Assembly (NCBI RefSeq): GCF_014892515.1 | Contig: NZ_JADBGR010000088.1 | Span: 83,252 to 147,251 of the forward strand | Direction: 5' to 3' | Origin: Myceligenerans pegani | GTDB lineage: Bacteria; Actinomycetota; Actinomycetes; Actinomycetales; Cellulomonadaceae | DNA: 64,000 nt | Shown: piece by piece, positions 42,441 to 51,414 of the stretch | How positions within the stretch are numbered: position 1 is the first letter of the stretch | How the letters are laid out: the number at the start of each line of letters is the position of its first letter | Translations under genes and position numbers: made by a program | Notes under the pieces: generated by a model | Databases searched by the model: none | Told to the model about the DNA's origin: nothing | What the model saw: the letters and a program-made list of their open reading frames with translations, nothing else

Positions 42441-43943
42441 ATGACCACCGATCCACGTCAGACGGACGCCGTCGATCCGCGATTCGCCGCACTACCCGGC
42501 CGGCCGGGCAAGATCGTCGCGGTGCACCTGAGCTACGCCTCGCGCGCCGATCAGCGCGGGCGTCGTCCGGAGCACCCGTCGTACTTCCTCAAGCCGTCGA
42601 GCTCGCTCGCCGCCTCGGGCGACGTCGTCGAACGGCCGGCCGGCACCGAACTGCTCGCCTTCGAGGGCGAGATCGCCCTGGTCATCGGCACCGTCGCGCG
42701 AAACGTGCGGCCCGAGGACGCGTGGGCGCATGTGGGATGGGTGACCGCGGCCAACGACTTCGGCCTCTACGACCTGCGCGCGAACGACCGCGGCTCGAAC
42801 GTCCGCGCCAAGGGCCGCGACGGCTACACCCCGCTCGGGCCCTCGCTCGTCGCGGCGGACGGGCTCGATCCCGCTGCCTTGCGCGTGCGTACGTGGGTCA
42901 ACGGGAAGGTGGTCCAGGACGACACGACGGCCGGGCTGCTCTTCCCGTTCCCGCGGATCATCGCGGACCTCTGCCAGCACCTCACCCTCGAGGCGGGCGA
43001 CGTGATCCTCACCGGCACCCCGGCCGGCTCGTCGGTCGCCGTCCCGGGCGACGTCGTCGAGGTCGAGGTGGACGCGCCGGCCGCACCCGGCGGGCCGACG
43101 TCGGGCCGCCTCGTCACGACCGTCACGCAGGGAGACCACGGCTTCGACGAGGGCCTGGGATCCCTCCCTGTGGTCGACGACGTGCAGCGGGTCGAGGCCT
43201 GGGGCTCACGCGAGGCCGCCGGGCTCCCTCCGGCCGAGGACCGGACGGTACTCACTCCCGCGTTGCGGGCCAAGCTCTCCGAGGCGTCGGTCGCCGGGCT
43301 GTCGCAGCAGCTGCGCAGGCGGGGCATCGACAACGCCACGATCGACGGCGTCCGCCCGATGCACCCCGGCGCCAGGCTCGTGGGACTGGCCCGGACACTT
43401 CGCTTCGTGCCGAACCGCGAGGATCTCTTCGCCGCCCACGGCGGCGGACACAACGCCCAGAAGCGCGCCTTCGACGCCGTCGGCCCGGACGAGGTCATCG
43501 TGATCGAGGCCCGGGGCGAGACCGGCTCCGGCACGCTCGGCGACATCCTCGCGATCCGCGCCCACGCGCGCGGTGCGGCGGGCATCGTCACCGACGGCGG
43601 CGTCCGCGACCACGCCGCGGTCGCCGCCGTCGGTATCCCGGTCTACTCCGCCGGTGCCCACCCGGCCGTGCTCGGCCGGAAGCACGTGCCGTGGGACGCC
43701 GACCTCACCGTCGCCTGCGGCGGCACCACCGTCCAGCCGGGCGACATCATCGTCGGCGACGGCGACGGCGTGGTCGTGATCCCGCCCGCCCTCGCCGAGG
43801 ATGTGGCCGAGGCCGCCGTAGCCCAGGAGGCCCAGGACTCCTGGATCGCCGAACAGGTCGCGGCGGGACATCCGATCGACGGACTCTTTCCCATGAACGC
43901 CGAATGGAAGGCGAGGTATCGCGCATGGCGCGAGAAGAGCTGA
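42441..43943 (+). CDS. Fumarylacetoacetate hydrolase-RraA fusion, HpaG-like decarboxylase/isomerase
   Basis: The 500-residue protein joins two domains. Residues about 50-235 are an FAH/HpaG-type domain with the metal-binding acidic residues in EGEIALVIG and NDFGLYDLR and the block DVILTGTPAGSSVAVPGD. Residues about 265-470 are an RraA-like domain with GTLGDILAIRAH and IVTDGGVRDHAAV, the metal site of HMG/CHA aldolase-oxaloacetate decarboxylases. E. coli HpaG consists of two FAH-like halves. Here the second is replaced by RraA, so the protein may carry out the decarboxylation and isomerisation of 5-oxopent-3-ene-1,2,5-tricarboxylate. The ATG follows GAGGGAG. The end overlaps the GntR gene by 19 nt. 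Confidence 0.85.
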   Translation: MTTDPRQTDAVDPRFAALPGRPGKIVAVHLSYASRADQRGRRPEHPSYFLKPSSSLAASGDVVERPAGTELLAFEGEIALVIGTVARNVRPEDAWAHVGWVTAANDFGLYDLRANDRGSNVRAKGRDGYTPLGPSLVAADGLDPAALRVRTWVNGKVVQDDTTAGLLFPFPRIIADLCQHLTLEAGDVILTGTPAGSSVAVPGDVVEVEVDAPAAPGGPTSGRLVTTVTQGDHGFDEGLGSLPVVDDVQRVEAWGSREAAGLPPAEDRTVLTPALRAKLSEASVAGLSQQLRRRGIDNATIDGVRPMHPGARLVGLARTLRFVPNREDLFAAHGGGHNAQKRAFDAVGPDEVIVIEARGETGSGTLGDILAIRAHARGAAGIVTDGGVRDHAAVAAVGIPVYSAGAHPAVLGRKHVPWDADLTVACGGTTVQPGDIIVGDGDGVVVIPPALAEDVAEAAVAQEAQDSWIAEQVAAGHPIDGLFPMNAEWKARYRAWREKS

Positions 43944-44638
43944 CCGCCACGCCGGCGGAGGCATCAGCGGACCTGAGCAAGTCACAGCGCGCGTACCACT
44001 GGATCAAGGAGCGGATCTCCGCTCAGGACTTCACCCCGGGCTACCGGCTCGTTCTGCGCAGCATCGCCACGGAGCTCGACATGAGCGTCGTCCCCGTCCG
44101 CGAGGCGATCCGCCAGCTCGAGGCCGAGGGCCTGGTGACGTTCGAGCGCAACGTGGGTGCGCAGGTCTCGATGGTCGACGACACCCAGTACCGGGCGAGC
44201 ATGCAGGCCCTGTCGATCCTCGAGAGTGCCGCGACGGCTCTCGCGGCTCGCCGGCTGACCGCCGACGACCTCCGCCGTGCCCGCCGCGTCAACGAGCTCA
44301 TGACCGAGTCGCTCTCGGACTTCGACCCGAGCGCCTTCACGCGGCTCAACCACGAGTTCCACTCCGTCCTGTATCACAAGTGCACCAACGCGCGCGTGCT
44401 CGAGCTGGTCGAATCGGAGTGGGCCCGGCTCTCGCACCTGCGCGAGTCCACCTTCAGCTTCGTCCCGGGCCGGGCACGGCAGTCCGTGCAGGAGCACGAG
44501 CACATCGTCCAGCTCATTGAGAGCGGCGCGCCGCTCGGCGAGATCGAGAAGGCGTCCCGCCACCACCGCTCCGCGACGCTCGACGCGTTCCTGATCCACG
44601 AGCACCCCGACGAGACACTCGGCCTTTCCGCGCCGTGA
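43925..44638 (+). CDS. GntR-family regulator (FCD type)
   Basis: The 237-residue protein has an N-terminal winged helix with DMSVVPVREAIRQLEAEGLV and a C-terminal FCD ligand domain with the metal-binding histidines in FTRLNHEFHSVLYH, QEHEHIVQLI and ASRHHRSA. FCD regulators of aromatic pathways usually repress until the pathway intermediate binds. It is embedded in the hpa cluster and overlaps the FAH-RraA gene. GAAGGCGAGG precedes the ATG at 8 nt. Confidence 0.92.
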   Translation: MAREELTATPAEASADLSKSQRAYHWIKERISAQDFTPGYRLVLRSIATELDMSVVPVREAIRQLEAEGLVTFERNVGAQVSMVDDTQYRASMQALSILESAATALAARRLTADDLRRARRVNELMTESLSDFDPSAFTRLNHEFHSVLYHKCTNARVLELVESEWARLSHLRESTFSFVPGRARQSVQEHEHIVQLIESGAPLGEIEKASRHHRSATLDAFLIHEHPDETLGLSAP

Positions 44639-44658
44639 CCGCACACCTTGGAGAAACC

Positions 44659-46206
44659 ATGACCGACGCAGCCGCCGTGACCGGCGCCGCCGCGACCACG
44701 CGGCGCCACGCCCCCGCGGACCTCCCGGAGCGCATCCGGCACTACATCGACGGCACCTTCGCCGACTCGGCCGACGGCGCCACGTTCGACGTGCTGGACC
44801 CCGTCTCCAACGAGACGTATCTCCAGGCCGCCGCGGGCAAGCGGGCGGACGTCGACGCCGCCGTCGCCGCCGCCCGCCGCGCGTTCACCGAGGGCCCGTG
44901 GCCCCGGATGCTGCCCCGCGAGCGCTCGCGGGTGCTGCACCGGATCGCCGACATCGTGGAGTCGCGCGACGCCCGGCTCGCCGAGCTCGAGTCCTTCGAC
45001 TCCGGCCTGCCGATCACCCAGGCGCTGGGCCAGGCGCGCCGGGCCGCGGAGAACTTCCGGTTCTTCGCCGACCTGGTCGTCGCCCAGGCCGACGACACCT
45101 ACAAGGTGCCCGGGCGGCAGATCAACTACGTCAACCGCAAGCCCATCGGCGTCGCCGGCCTCATCACGCCGTGGAACACGCCGTTCATGCTGGAGTCGTG
45201 GAAGCTCGCGCCCGCGATCGCGACCGGGAACACCGTCGTCCTCAAGCCCGCGGAGTTCACGCCGCTCTCGGCGTCCCTATGGGCGGGGATCTTCGAGGAG
45301 GCCGGCCTGCCACGCGGCGTGTTCAACCTGGTCAACGGGCTCGGCGAGGAGGCCGGGGATGCGCTGGTCAAGCACCCGGACGTGCCGCTGATCTCGTTCA
45401 CCGGGGAGAGCCGGACCGGGCAGATCATCTTCGCGAACGCCGCGCCGCACCTGAAGGGCCTGTCGATGGAGCTCGGCGGCAAGTCGCCCGCCGTCGTCTT
45501 CGCCGACGCCGACCTGGAGGCCGCGATCGACGCGACGATCTTCGGGGTGTTCTCGCTCAACGGCGAGCGCTGCACCGCCGGGTCGCGCATTCTCGTCGAA
45601 CGGGGCGTCTACGACGAGTTCGTGGAGCGCTACGCCGCCCAGGCGAAGCGGGTGCGCGTCGGCTACCCGCACGATCCCGCCACCGAGGTCGGCTCACTGG
45701 TGCATCCCGAGCACTTCGCGAAGGTCATGAGCTACATCGAGCTCGGCAGGACGGAGGGCCGGCTGGTCGCCGGCGGCGGCCGGCCCGAGGGATTCGAGAC
45801 GGGCAACTTCGTGGCGCCCACCGTGTTCGCCGACGTCAAGTCCGACGCCCGCATCTTCCAGGAGGAGATCTTCGGCCCGGTCGTCGCGATCACCCCGTTC
45901 GACACCGAGGCCGAGGCCCTCGAACTCGCCAACGGCGTCCGGTACGGCCTCGCCGCCTACGTCTGGACGAACGACCTCAAGCGGGCGCACAACTTCTCCC
46001 AGGCCGTGGAGGCCGGGATGGTCTGGCTCAACTCGAACAACGTGCGCGACCTGCGCACCCCGTTCGGCGGCGTCAAGGCGTCCGGCCTCGGCCACGAGGG
46101 CGGCTACCGCTCGATCGACTTCTACACGGACCAGCAGGCCGTGCACATCACGCTCGGCAAGGTACACAACCCCACGTTCGGCAGGGCGGACGACGCCGGT
46201 CACTGA
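44659..46206 (+). CDS. hpaE: 5-carboxymethyl-2-hydroxymuconate semialdehyde dehydrogenase
   Basis: HpaE oxidises the ring-cleavage product (CHMS) to 5-carboxymethyl-2-hydroxymuconate with NAD. The 515-residue enzyme has ITPWNTPFMLESWKLAP, MELGGKSPAVVFADADLE and the catalytic Cys in FSLNGERCTAGSRIL, which is characteristic of the HpaE branch. The C-terminal SGLGHEGGYRSIDFYTD is also typical. TTGGAGAAACC precedes the ATG. It lies 20 bp after the GntR gene and 52 bp before hpaD. Confidence 0.95.
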   Translation: MTDAAAVTGAAATTRRHAPADLPERIRHYIDGTFADSADGATFDVLDPVSNETYLQAAAGKRADVDAAVAAARRAFTEGPWPRMLPRERSRVLHRIADIVESRDARLAELESFDSGLPITQALGQARRAAENFRFFADLVVAQADDTYKVPGRQINYVNRKPIGVAGLITPWNTPFMLESWKLAPAIATGNTVVLKPAEFTPLSASLWAGIFEEAGLPRGVFNLVNGLGEEAGDALVKHPDVPLISFTGESRTGQIIFANAAPHLKGLSMELGGKSPAVVFADADLEAAIDATIFGVFSLNGERCTAGSRILVERGVYDEFVERYAAQAKRVRVGYPHDPATEVGSLVHPEHFAKVMSYIELGRTEGRLVAGGGRPEGFETGNFVAPTVFADVKSDARIFQEEIFGPVVAITPFDTEAEALELANGVRYGLAAYVWTNDLKRAHNFSQAVEAGMVWLNSNNVRDLRTPFGGVKASGLGHEGGYRSIDFYTDQQAVHITLGKVHNPTFGRADDAGH

Positions 46207-46258
46207 TCCGGCCACCGCTACCCGCACCCATCGGCCCCCCGGCATGCAAGGACGCATC

Positions 46259-47419
46259 ATGAGCATCGACAGGACCCGCACCTCCTCCGGCTTCTTCGTC
46301 TCGCAGGAAGCCCCGATCCACAGCGACGACCCGATCCCGGCGCCGCACGCGCCGGCGCCCGACATCGTGCGCTGCGCGTACATGGAGCTCGTCGTCACGG
46401 ATCTGGCGGCCTCCCGCGAGTTCTACGTCGACGTGCTCGGCCTGTACGTCACCGAGGAGGACGAGCGGAGCGTCTACCTGCGGTCCACCGAGGAATTCAT
46501 CCACCACAACCTCGTGCTGCGCCAGGGCGACGTGGCCGCCGTCGCCGCCTTCTCCTACCGCGTGCGGACGCCGGAGGACCTCGACAGGGCGGTCGCCTTC
46601 TACACCGAGCTCGGCTGCGAGGTGCGCCGCGAGCCGGAGGGCTACGCGTTGGGCATCGGCGACTCCGTGCGCGTCGTCGACCCCCTCGGCTTCCCCTACG
46701 AGTTCTTCCACGCCACCGACCACGTCGAGCGCCTGTCGTGGCGCTACGACCTGCACTCCCCCGGCGAGCTCGTGCGCCTGGACCACTTCAACCAGGTCAC
46801 CCCCGACGTGCCGCGCGCCGTGAACTTCATGCAGTCGCTCGGCTTCCGCGTCACGGAGGACATCCAGGACGACGCCGGCGTCGTCTACGCCGCCTGGATG
46901 CGCCGCAAGCCGACGGTGCACGACACGGCGATGACCGGCGGCGACGGCCCGCGCATGCACCACGTCGCGTTCGCCACGCACGAGAAGCACAACGTCCTGG
47001 CGATCTGCGACAAGCTCGGCGCGCTGCGCCGCTCCGACTGCATCGAGCGCGGGCCCGGGCGCCACGGGGTGTCGAACGCCTTCTACCTGTACCTGCGTGA
47101 CCCGGACGGGCACCGGGTGGAGATCTACACGCAGGACTACTGGACCGGCGACCCCGACAACCCGGTGGTCACCTGGGACGTACACGACAACCAGCGCCGC
47201 GACTGGTGGGGCAACCCGGTGGTGCCGAGCTGGTACACCGAGGCGTCGCTCGTGCTCGACCTGGACGGCAACCCGCAGCCCGTCGTCGCACGCACGGACA
47301 CCTCCGAGATGGCCGTCACCATCGGCGCCGACGGGTTCTCGTACACGCGGCCCGACGACGACGCGGACTCCCTGCCGGAGTACAAGCAGGGCGAGTACAA
47401 GCTCGGCCACCAGCTCTGA
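46259..47419 (+). CDS. hpaD: 3,4-dihydroxyphenylacetate 2,3-dioxygenase
   Basis: HpaD cleaves homoprotocatechuate between C2 and C3. The 386-residue type I extradiol dioxygenase has two VOC domains. The metal ligands of the Brevibacterium/Arthrobacter-type enzyme can be placed: a His in VRLDHFNQVTPD, a His in MHHVAFATHEK, and a Glu in DGHRVEIYTQDYW. Metal may be Fe or Mn, as in the characterised homologues. AAGGA lies 6 nt before the ATG at 46259. This gene identifies the pathway. Confidence 0.95.
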   Translation: MSIDRTRTSSGFFVSQEAPIHSDDPIPAPHAPAPDIVRCAYMELVVTDLAASREFYVDVLGLYVTEEDERSVYLRSTEEFIHHNLVLRQGDVAAVAAFSYRVRTPEDLDRAVAFYTELGCEVRREPEGYALGIGDSVRVVDPLGFPYEFFHATDHVERLSWRYDLHSPGELVRLDHFNQVTPDVPRAVNFMQSLGFRVTEDIQDDAGVVYAAWMRRKPTVHDTAMTGGDGPRMHHVAFATHEKHNVLAICDKLGALRRSDCIERGPGRHGVSNAFYLYLRDPDGHRVEIYTQDYWTGDPDNPVVTWDVHDNQRRDWWGNPVVPSWYTEASLVLDLDGNPQPVVARTDTSEMAVTIGADGFSYTRPDDDADSLPEYKQGEYKLGHQL

Positions 47420-47456
47420 TCCCGCACGCCGCCGCGAGAGGACCGAGAGGAACCAG

Positions 47457-48242
47457 ATGCTCAGCCAGGACGTCGTCGCCGCCATCGCCGAGGAACTCGC
47501 CGAGGCCGACCGCACACACGCGGTGATCCCGCGGATCACCGCCCGCCACCCGGACGCGACGATCGAGGACTCCTACGCGATCCAGGGGGTCTGGCGCGAC
47601 CGGATGCTGGCGGCCGGGCGGCGGCTCGTGGGCCGCAAGATCGGCCTCACGTCCAAGGCGATGCAGCAGGCCACGGGGATCGACGAGCCCGACTACGGCG
47701 TGATGTTCGACGACACGGTGTACCCCAGCGGCGCCGAGATCCCGGTGGACCGGTTCTCGAACGTGCGCATCGAGGTGGAGCTCGCCTTCGTGCTCGCCAC
47801 GCCCCTGGAGGGTCCCGGCTGCACGCTCGAGGACGTCCTCGCGGCGACCGACCACGTGGTGCCGGCGCTCGAGGTGCTCAACTCGCACATCGAGCTCGAG
47901 GGGCGCACGATCGTGGACACGATCAGTGACAACGCCGCCTACGGTGCCATGGTCCTCGGCGAGACGCGCAAGCGGCCGGACGAGATCGACCTGCGCTGGG
48001 TGCCGGGCCTGCTGTACCGCAACGGCGAGATCCAGGAGACCGGCGTCGCCGCGGGCGTGCTCGACCACCCGGCGCGCGGCGTCGCCTGGCTCGCCGACAA
48101 GTTCCACCGTCACGGCGCCCGGCTGGAGGCGGGCGAGATCATCCTGGCGGGCTCGTTCACGCGCCCGATGTGGGTCTCGCGCGGCGACGACGTGCTGGCC
48201 GACTACGGACCGATGGGAACCATCACATGCCGCTTCGTCTGA
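47457..48242 (+). CDS. hpaH: 2-oxo-hept-4-ene-1,7-dioate hydratase
   Basis: HpaH hydrates the pathway dienoate to 4-hydroxy-2-oxoheptanedioate. The 261-residue protein belongs to the MhpD/HpaH hydratase group: [21 protein letters not shown], the acidic metal site in [11 protein letters not shown], and [23 protein letters not shown] blocks are conserved. GAGAGGAACCAG precedes the ATG at 47457. The end overlaps hpaI by 16 nt. Confidence 0.94.
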   Translation: MLSQDVVAAIAEELAEADRTHAVIPRITARHPDATIEDSYAIQGVWRDRMLAAGRRLVGRKIGLTSKAMQQATGIDEPDYGVMFDDTVYPSGAEIPVDRFSNVRIEVELAFVLATPLEGPGCTLEDVLAATDHVVPALEVLNSHIELEGRTIVDTISDNAAYGAMVLGETRKRPDEIDLRWVPGLLYRNGEIQETGVAAGVLDHPARGVAWLADKFHRHGARLEAGEIILAGSFTRPMWVSRGDDVLADYGPMGTITCRFV

Positions 48243-49030
48243 CCCCCACCTTCCGCGACCGGCTCGCCGAGGCCGACCGCCCTCTCGCAGGCGTCTGGTT
48301 GTGCGCGGGATCGCCGCTCGTCGCCGAGATCTGCGCGGGCTCCGGCCTGGACTGGACGCTCGTCGACATGGAGCACGCCCCGAACGGGCTGGAGTCCGTG
48401 CTCGCCCAGCTGCAGGCCGTCGCCGCCTACCCGATCACGCCGGTGGTGCGGGTGCCCGCGAACGACGCCGTGATCGTCAAGCAGGTCCTCGACCTCGGCG
48501 CGCAGAACCTCCTCGTGCCGATGGTGAACTCCGCCGCCGACGCCGAGGCCGCCGTCGCCGCGGTGCGGTATCCGCCGCGCGGCCGCCGCGGCGTCGGCTC
48601 CGCGCTCGGCCGCTCGGGGCGGTGGAACCGCGTCGGCAGCTACCTCGTGGACGCGGACTACCACGTCTCGCTGTTCGTGCAGGTGGAGACGGCCGACGCC
48701 GTGGCCGCGGCCGCGGAGATCGCCACGGTCGACGGCATCGACGGCGTGTTCGTGGGCCCCAGCGACCTCGCGGCGTCGATGGGCCGGCTCGGGGAGCAGG
48801 CCCATCCCGACGTCGTCGCCGCGGTGCACGCGACCTTCGACGCCGTGCGCGCCGCCGGGAAGCCCGTCGGCGTCAACGCGTTCGACCCGGTCGTCGCGGA
48901 CGCCTACCTCGCGGCGGGCGCGTCGTTCGTGCTGGTCGGGGCCGACGTCGGACTGCTCGCACGCGGCTCCGAGGCGCTCGCCGCACGGTTCGTCCCCGGC
49001 TCGGCCGAGCGGGAGCGCGACGCCCGCTGA
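48227..49030 (+). CDS. hpaI: 4-hydroxy-2-oxoheptanedioate aldolase
   Basis: HpaI splits 4-hydroxy-2-oxoheptanedioate into pyruvate and succinic semialdehyde. The 267-residue class II aldolase shows DWTLVDMEHAPNGLESVL, the metal-binding Glu in FVQVETADA and the Asp in GVFVGPSDLAASMG. The start ATG at 48227 lies within the hpaH coding end. The pathway's next enzyme (succinate-semialdehyde dehydrogenase) is at the opposite end of the cluster. Confidence 0.95.
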   Translation: MPLRLTPTFRDRLAEADRPLAGVWLCAGSPLVAEICAGSGLDWTLVDMEHAPNGLESVLAQLQAVAAYPITPVVRVPANDAVIVKQVLDLGAQNLLVPMVNSAADAEAAVAAVRYPPRGRRGVGSALGRSGRWNRVGSYLVDADYHVSLFVQVETADAVAAAAEIATVDGIDGVFVGPSDLAASMGRLGEQAHPDVVAAVHATFDAVRAAGKPVGVNAFDPVVADAYLAAGASFVLVGADVGLLARGSEALAARFVPGSAERERDAR

Positions 49031-49041
49031 CCCGGTGGCGC

Positions 49042-49066
49042 GGTGATACCACTTCGTATATCATCA
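49042..49066. promoter_or_regulatory. Candidate operator in front of the TPP enzyme gene
   Basis: TGATA-N10-TATCA is an inverted repeat inside an A/T-rich island. On the minus strand it contains GATGATATACGA, the 12-mer also found at 42397. The gap from hpaI to the next gene is 174 bp and carries this site, so the TPP gene probably has its own promoter. Confidence 0.5.
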
Positions 49067-49204
49067 CGCCGTCCGGCACGAACGAGCCTGCCGGTGCTCG
49101 AAAAAGGGGCACGCAGCCGTGCGCGAAGGCACGCGCGAGACACATACGGCATCTGTTTCCGTACGTTGTCACCCCCGCCGAGGCGGGGGTCGAAAGGCCC
49201 GGTC

Positions 49205-50857
49205 ATGCCCTCCGTCTCCGCGCACGTCGCCCATGCCCTCGCTCCCCACGTCGACCAGGTGTTCGGGGTGATGGGCAACGGCAACGCCTACTTCCTCGAC
49301 GCCCTCGAACGTTCGACGTCGGTCTCCTACACCGCCGTCCGCCACGAGGCCGGCGGGGTGGTCGCCGCCGACGCCTACCACCGCGCCTCGGGCCGCCTGG
49401 CCGCGGCGACGGCGACCTACGGAGCGGGCTTCACCAACACCCTGACCGCCCTCGCCGAGTCGGTGCAGGCCCGCGTGCCGCTGGTGCTCATCGTGGGCGA
49501 CGGTCCCACGTCCGGGCCGCGGCCGTGGGACGTCGACCAGATCGCGCTCGCCTCCGCCGTGGGCGCGCGCACCTACACGGTCGGCCGCACGGACGCCGCG
49601 GCCACCGCCGTCATCGCGATCGAGCACGCCCTCACCTACCGCGTGCCGACCGTGCTCGCCCTCCCGTACGACGTCGCCGCGATCGACGCCGGCCCGCTGC
49701 CGGAGACTCCCGAGCCGCGGCTGCCCACCCGCCTCGCGCCGCACGGGGAGTTCGGCGCGGGCGCCGTCCGCGAGATCGCGGCCGCCCTCGCCGGCGCCGA
49801 GCGTCCGTTCCTTCTGGCGGGCCGCGGCGCGTGGATCTCCGGTGCCGGCGCCGCGCTCGGTGAGCTCGCCGACCGGGTCGGCGCGGTGACGGCCACGACG
49901 GCGCTCGGCCGCGGGGTGTTCCCGCGTCCCGAGTTCGATCTGGGCGTGACCGGGGGCTTCGGCACCGAGGGCGCGATGCGGCTCGTGCGCGAGGCCGACG
50001 TCGCCGTCGTGTTCGGCGCCTCGCTGAACCCGTTCACGATGCGTTTCGGCGACCTCTTCGCGCCGGGTACGCGCGTCTTCCAGGTCGATGTCGCGGCGAC
50101 CGCGACCCATCCCCACGTCGGCGGCTACGTCCGGGGCGACGCCGACGTGGTCGCCCGGGGCGTCGTCGACGAGCTCGTACGACTCGGCGCGGCGCCGAGT
50201 GGCTGGCGGGAATCCGTGGAGATCGCGCCGCTGCGCGAGTACGAGAAGGGCGACGGCGTCGCGGCGGACGGCCGGCTCGATCCGCGGTCGGTCGCGGCGC
50301 GCATCGGCGAGCTGCTGCCCGCCGACCGCGTCGTCGTGTCGGACGGCGGCCACTTCATCGGCTGGGCGAACATGTACTGGCCCGTCGAGGCCCCCGACCG
50401 CATGATGATGGTCGGCACGGCCTTCCAGTCCATCGGCCTGGGCTGGCCCTCGGTGCCCGGCGCCGCGCTCGCCCGGCCCGGCGCGACGGTCGTGCTGTCC
50501 ACCGGGGACGGCGGGGGCCTGATGGCGCTGGCCGACCTCGAGTCCGCGGTGCGGGTCGCGGGCGGCCGCGGCATGGCGGTGGTCTGGAACGACGCGGCGT
50601 ACGGGGCCGAGGTCAACCTCTACGGGCTCAAGGGACTCGCACGGGAGCCGATGCTGATCCCCGAGGTCGACTTCGCCGCGCTGGCCTCCGGGGTCGGGGC
50701 CGAGGGCGTCGTCGTGCGCGAGATGGCCGACCTCGAACGGCTCGGCTCCTGGGCCGCCGAGCCCGCGACGTCCCGGCGCTTCCTGGTCCTGGACTGCTGC
50801 GTCTCCGGGAGTGTCGTCGCCCCGTACCAGCGGGAGATCATCCGGGTCAACAGCTGA
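49205..50857 (+). CDS. Thiamine pyrophosphate-dependent enzyme of the acetolactate synthase/decarboxylase superfamily
   Basis: The 550-residue protein has the three-domain layout of the family: the N-terminal Pyr domain with VFGVMGNGNAYFLDAL and the cofactor-activating Glu in VRHEAGGVVAADAYHR, a middle domain, and a C-terminal PP domain with STGDGGGLMALADLESAV and WNDAAYGAEVNLYG (the GDG...N TPP motif). The substrate is unclear: benzoylformate or arylpyruvate decarboxylation would fit a phenylacetate-type pathway. GAAAGG precedes the ATG. It has its own leader with the shared operator motif. Confidence 0.9.
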   Translation: MPSVSAHVAHALAPHVDQVFGVMGNGNAYFLDALERSTSVSYTAVRHEAGGVVAADAYHRASGRLAAATATYGAGFTNTLTALAESVQARVPLVLIVGDGPTSGPRPWDVDQIALASAVGARTYTVGRTDAAATAVIAIEHALTYRVPTVLALPYDVAAIDAGPLPETPEPRLPTRLAPHGEFGAGAVREIAAALAGAERPFLLAGRGAWISGAGAALGELADRVGAVTATTALGRGVFPRPEFDLGVTGGFGTEGAMRLVREADVAVVFGASLNPFTMRFGDLFAPGTRVFQVDVAATATHPHVGGYVRGDADVVARGVVDELVRLGAAPSGWRESVEIAPLREYEKGDGVAADGRLDPRSVAARIGELLPADRVVVSDGGHFIGWANMYWPVEAPDRMMMVGTAFQSIGLGWPSVPGAALARPGATVVLSTGDGGGLMALADLESAVRVAGGRGMAVVWNDAAYGAEVNLYGLKGLAREPMLIPEVDFAALASGVGAEGVVVREMADLERLGSWAAEPATSRRFLVLDCCVSGSVVAPYQREIIRVNS

Positions 50858-50944
50858 CGGTGTACGACGGCGGGACCCGGCTACGCTGGAACCTGTCACC
50901 GACGTCAGATGCGAGGTTGGGACGCGAATCTCGGGAGGCCACCC

Positions 50945-51310
50945 ATGCGGATCGGGGACCTGGCGGCGCGGAGCGGCGTGAGCGTGCGCTCGCTGCGCTA
51001 CTACGAGGAGCAGGGCCTGCTCGCCAGCACGCGTAGTGCCGGCGGCCAGCGCACCTACGACGACGACGCCCCGGCCCGCGTCGAGTTTCTCCAGCGTCTC
51101 TACGCGGCGGGCCTGTCGAGCAGAACCATCGCGGAGGTCCTGCCCTGCGTCGAAACCCCCAGCCGCGAGAACACCGAGGACGCGTTCCTGCGCCTGCGGA
51201 CGGAGCGGGACCGCCTCTCGGAGCGCATCGAGGACCTGACCCGCACGCGCGACGCGCTCGACGGGCTCATCGAGGCCAACCGCCGGCACGCCTCCGCGAT
51301 CGCGTCCTGA
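50945..51310 (+). CDS. MerR-family regulator
   Basis: The 121-residue protein has the MerR winged helix MRIGDLAARSGVSVRSLRYYEEQGLL at the N-terminus (quoted in parts: RIGDLAARSGVSVRSL, RYYEEQGLL) and a C-terminal coiled coil (RTERDRLSERIEDLTRTRDAL) for dimerisation. No cysteine cluster for metals is present apart from one Cys in VLPCVET, so a drug- or metabolite-type effector is likely. GGGAGG lies 8 nt before the ATG at 50945; an upstream in-frame ATG has no site. Confidence 0.92.
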   Translation: MRIGDLAARSGVSVRSLRYYEEQGLLASTRSAGGQRTYDDDAPARVEFLQRLYAAGLSSRTIAEVLPCVETPSRENTEDAFLRLRTERDRLSERIEDLTRTRDALDGLIEANRRHASAIAS

Positions 51311-51371
51311 GACGCGCGTCGCGACCGCACAGGATCGCTCGGTCGGTCGTTTTCTGAGTGATCGGCAGATC

Positions 51372-51387
51372 GAACGATCGATCGTTC
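51372..51387. promoter_or_regulatory. Perfect 16-bp palindrome, TetR-operator-like, beside an unused ribosome binding site
   Basis: GAACGATC-GATCGTTC is a perfect palindrome. AGGAGG follows directly on the plus strand (51388-51393), but no protein-coding gene starts behind it; the end of the VanW gene lies there on the other strand. It looks like the control region of a lost gene or a site acting on merR readthrough. Confidence 0.45.
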
Positions 51388-51414
51388 AGGAGGTGACCGA
51401 CCGAGCGGCTGTCG

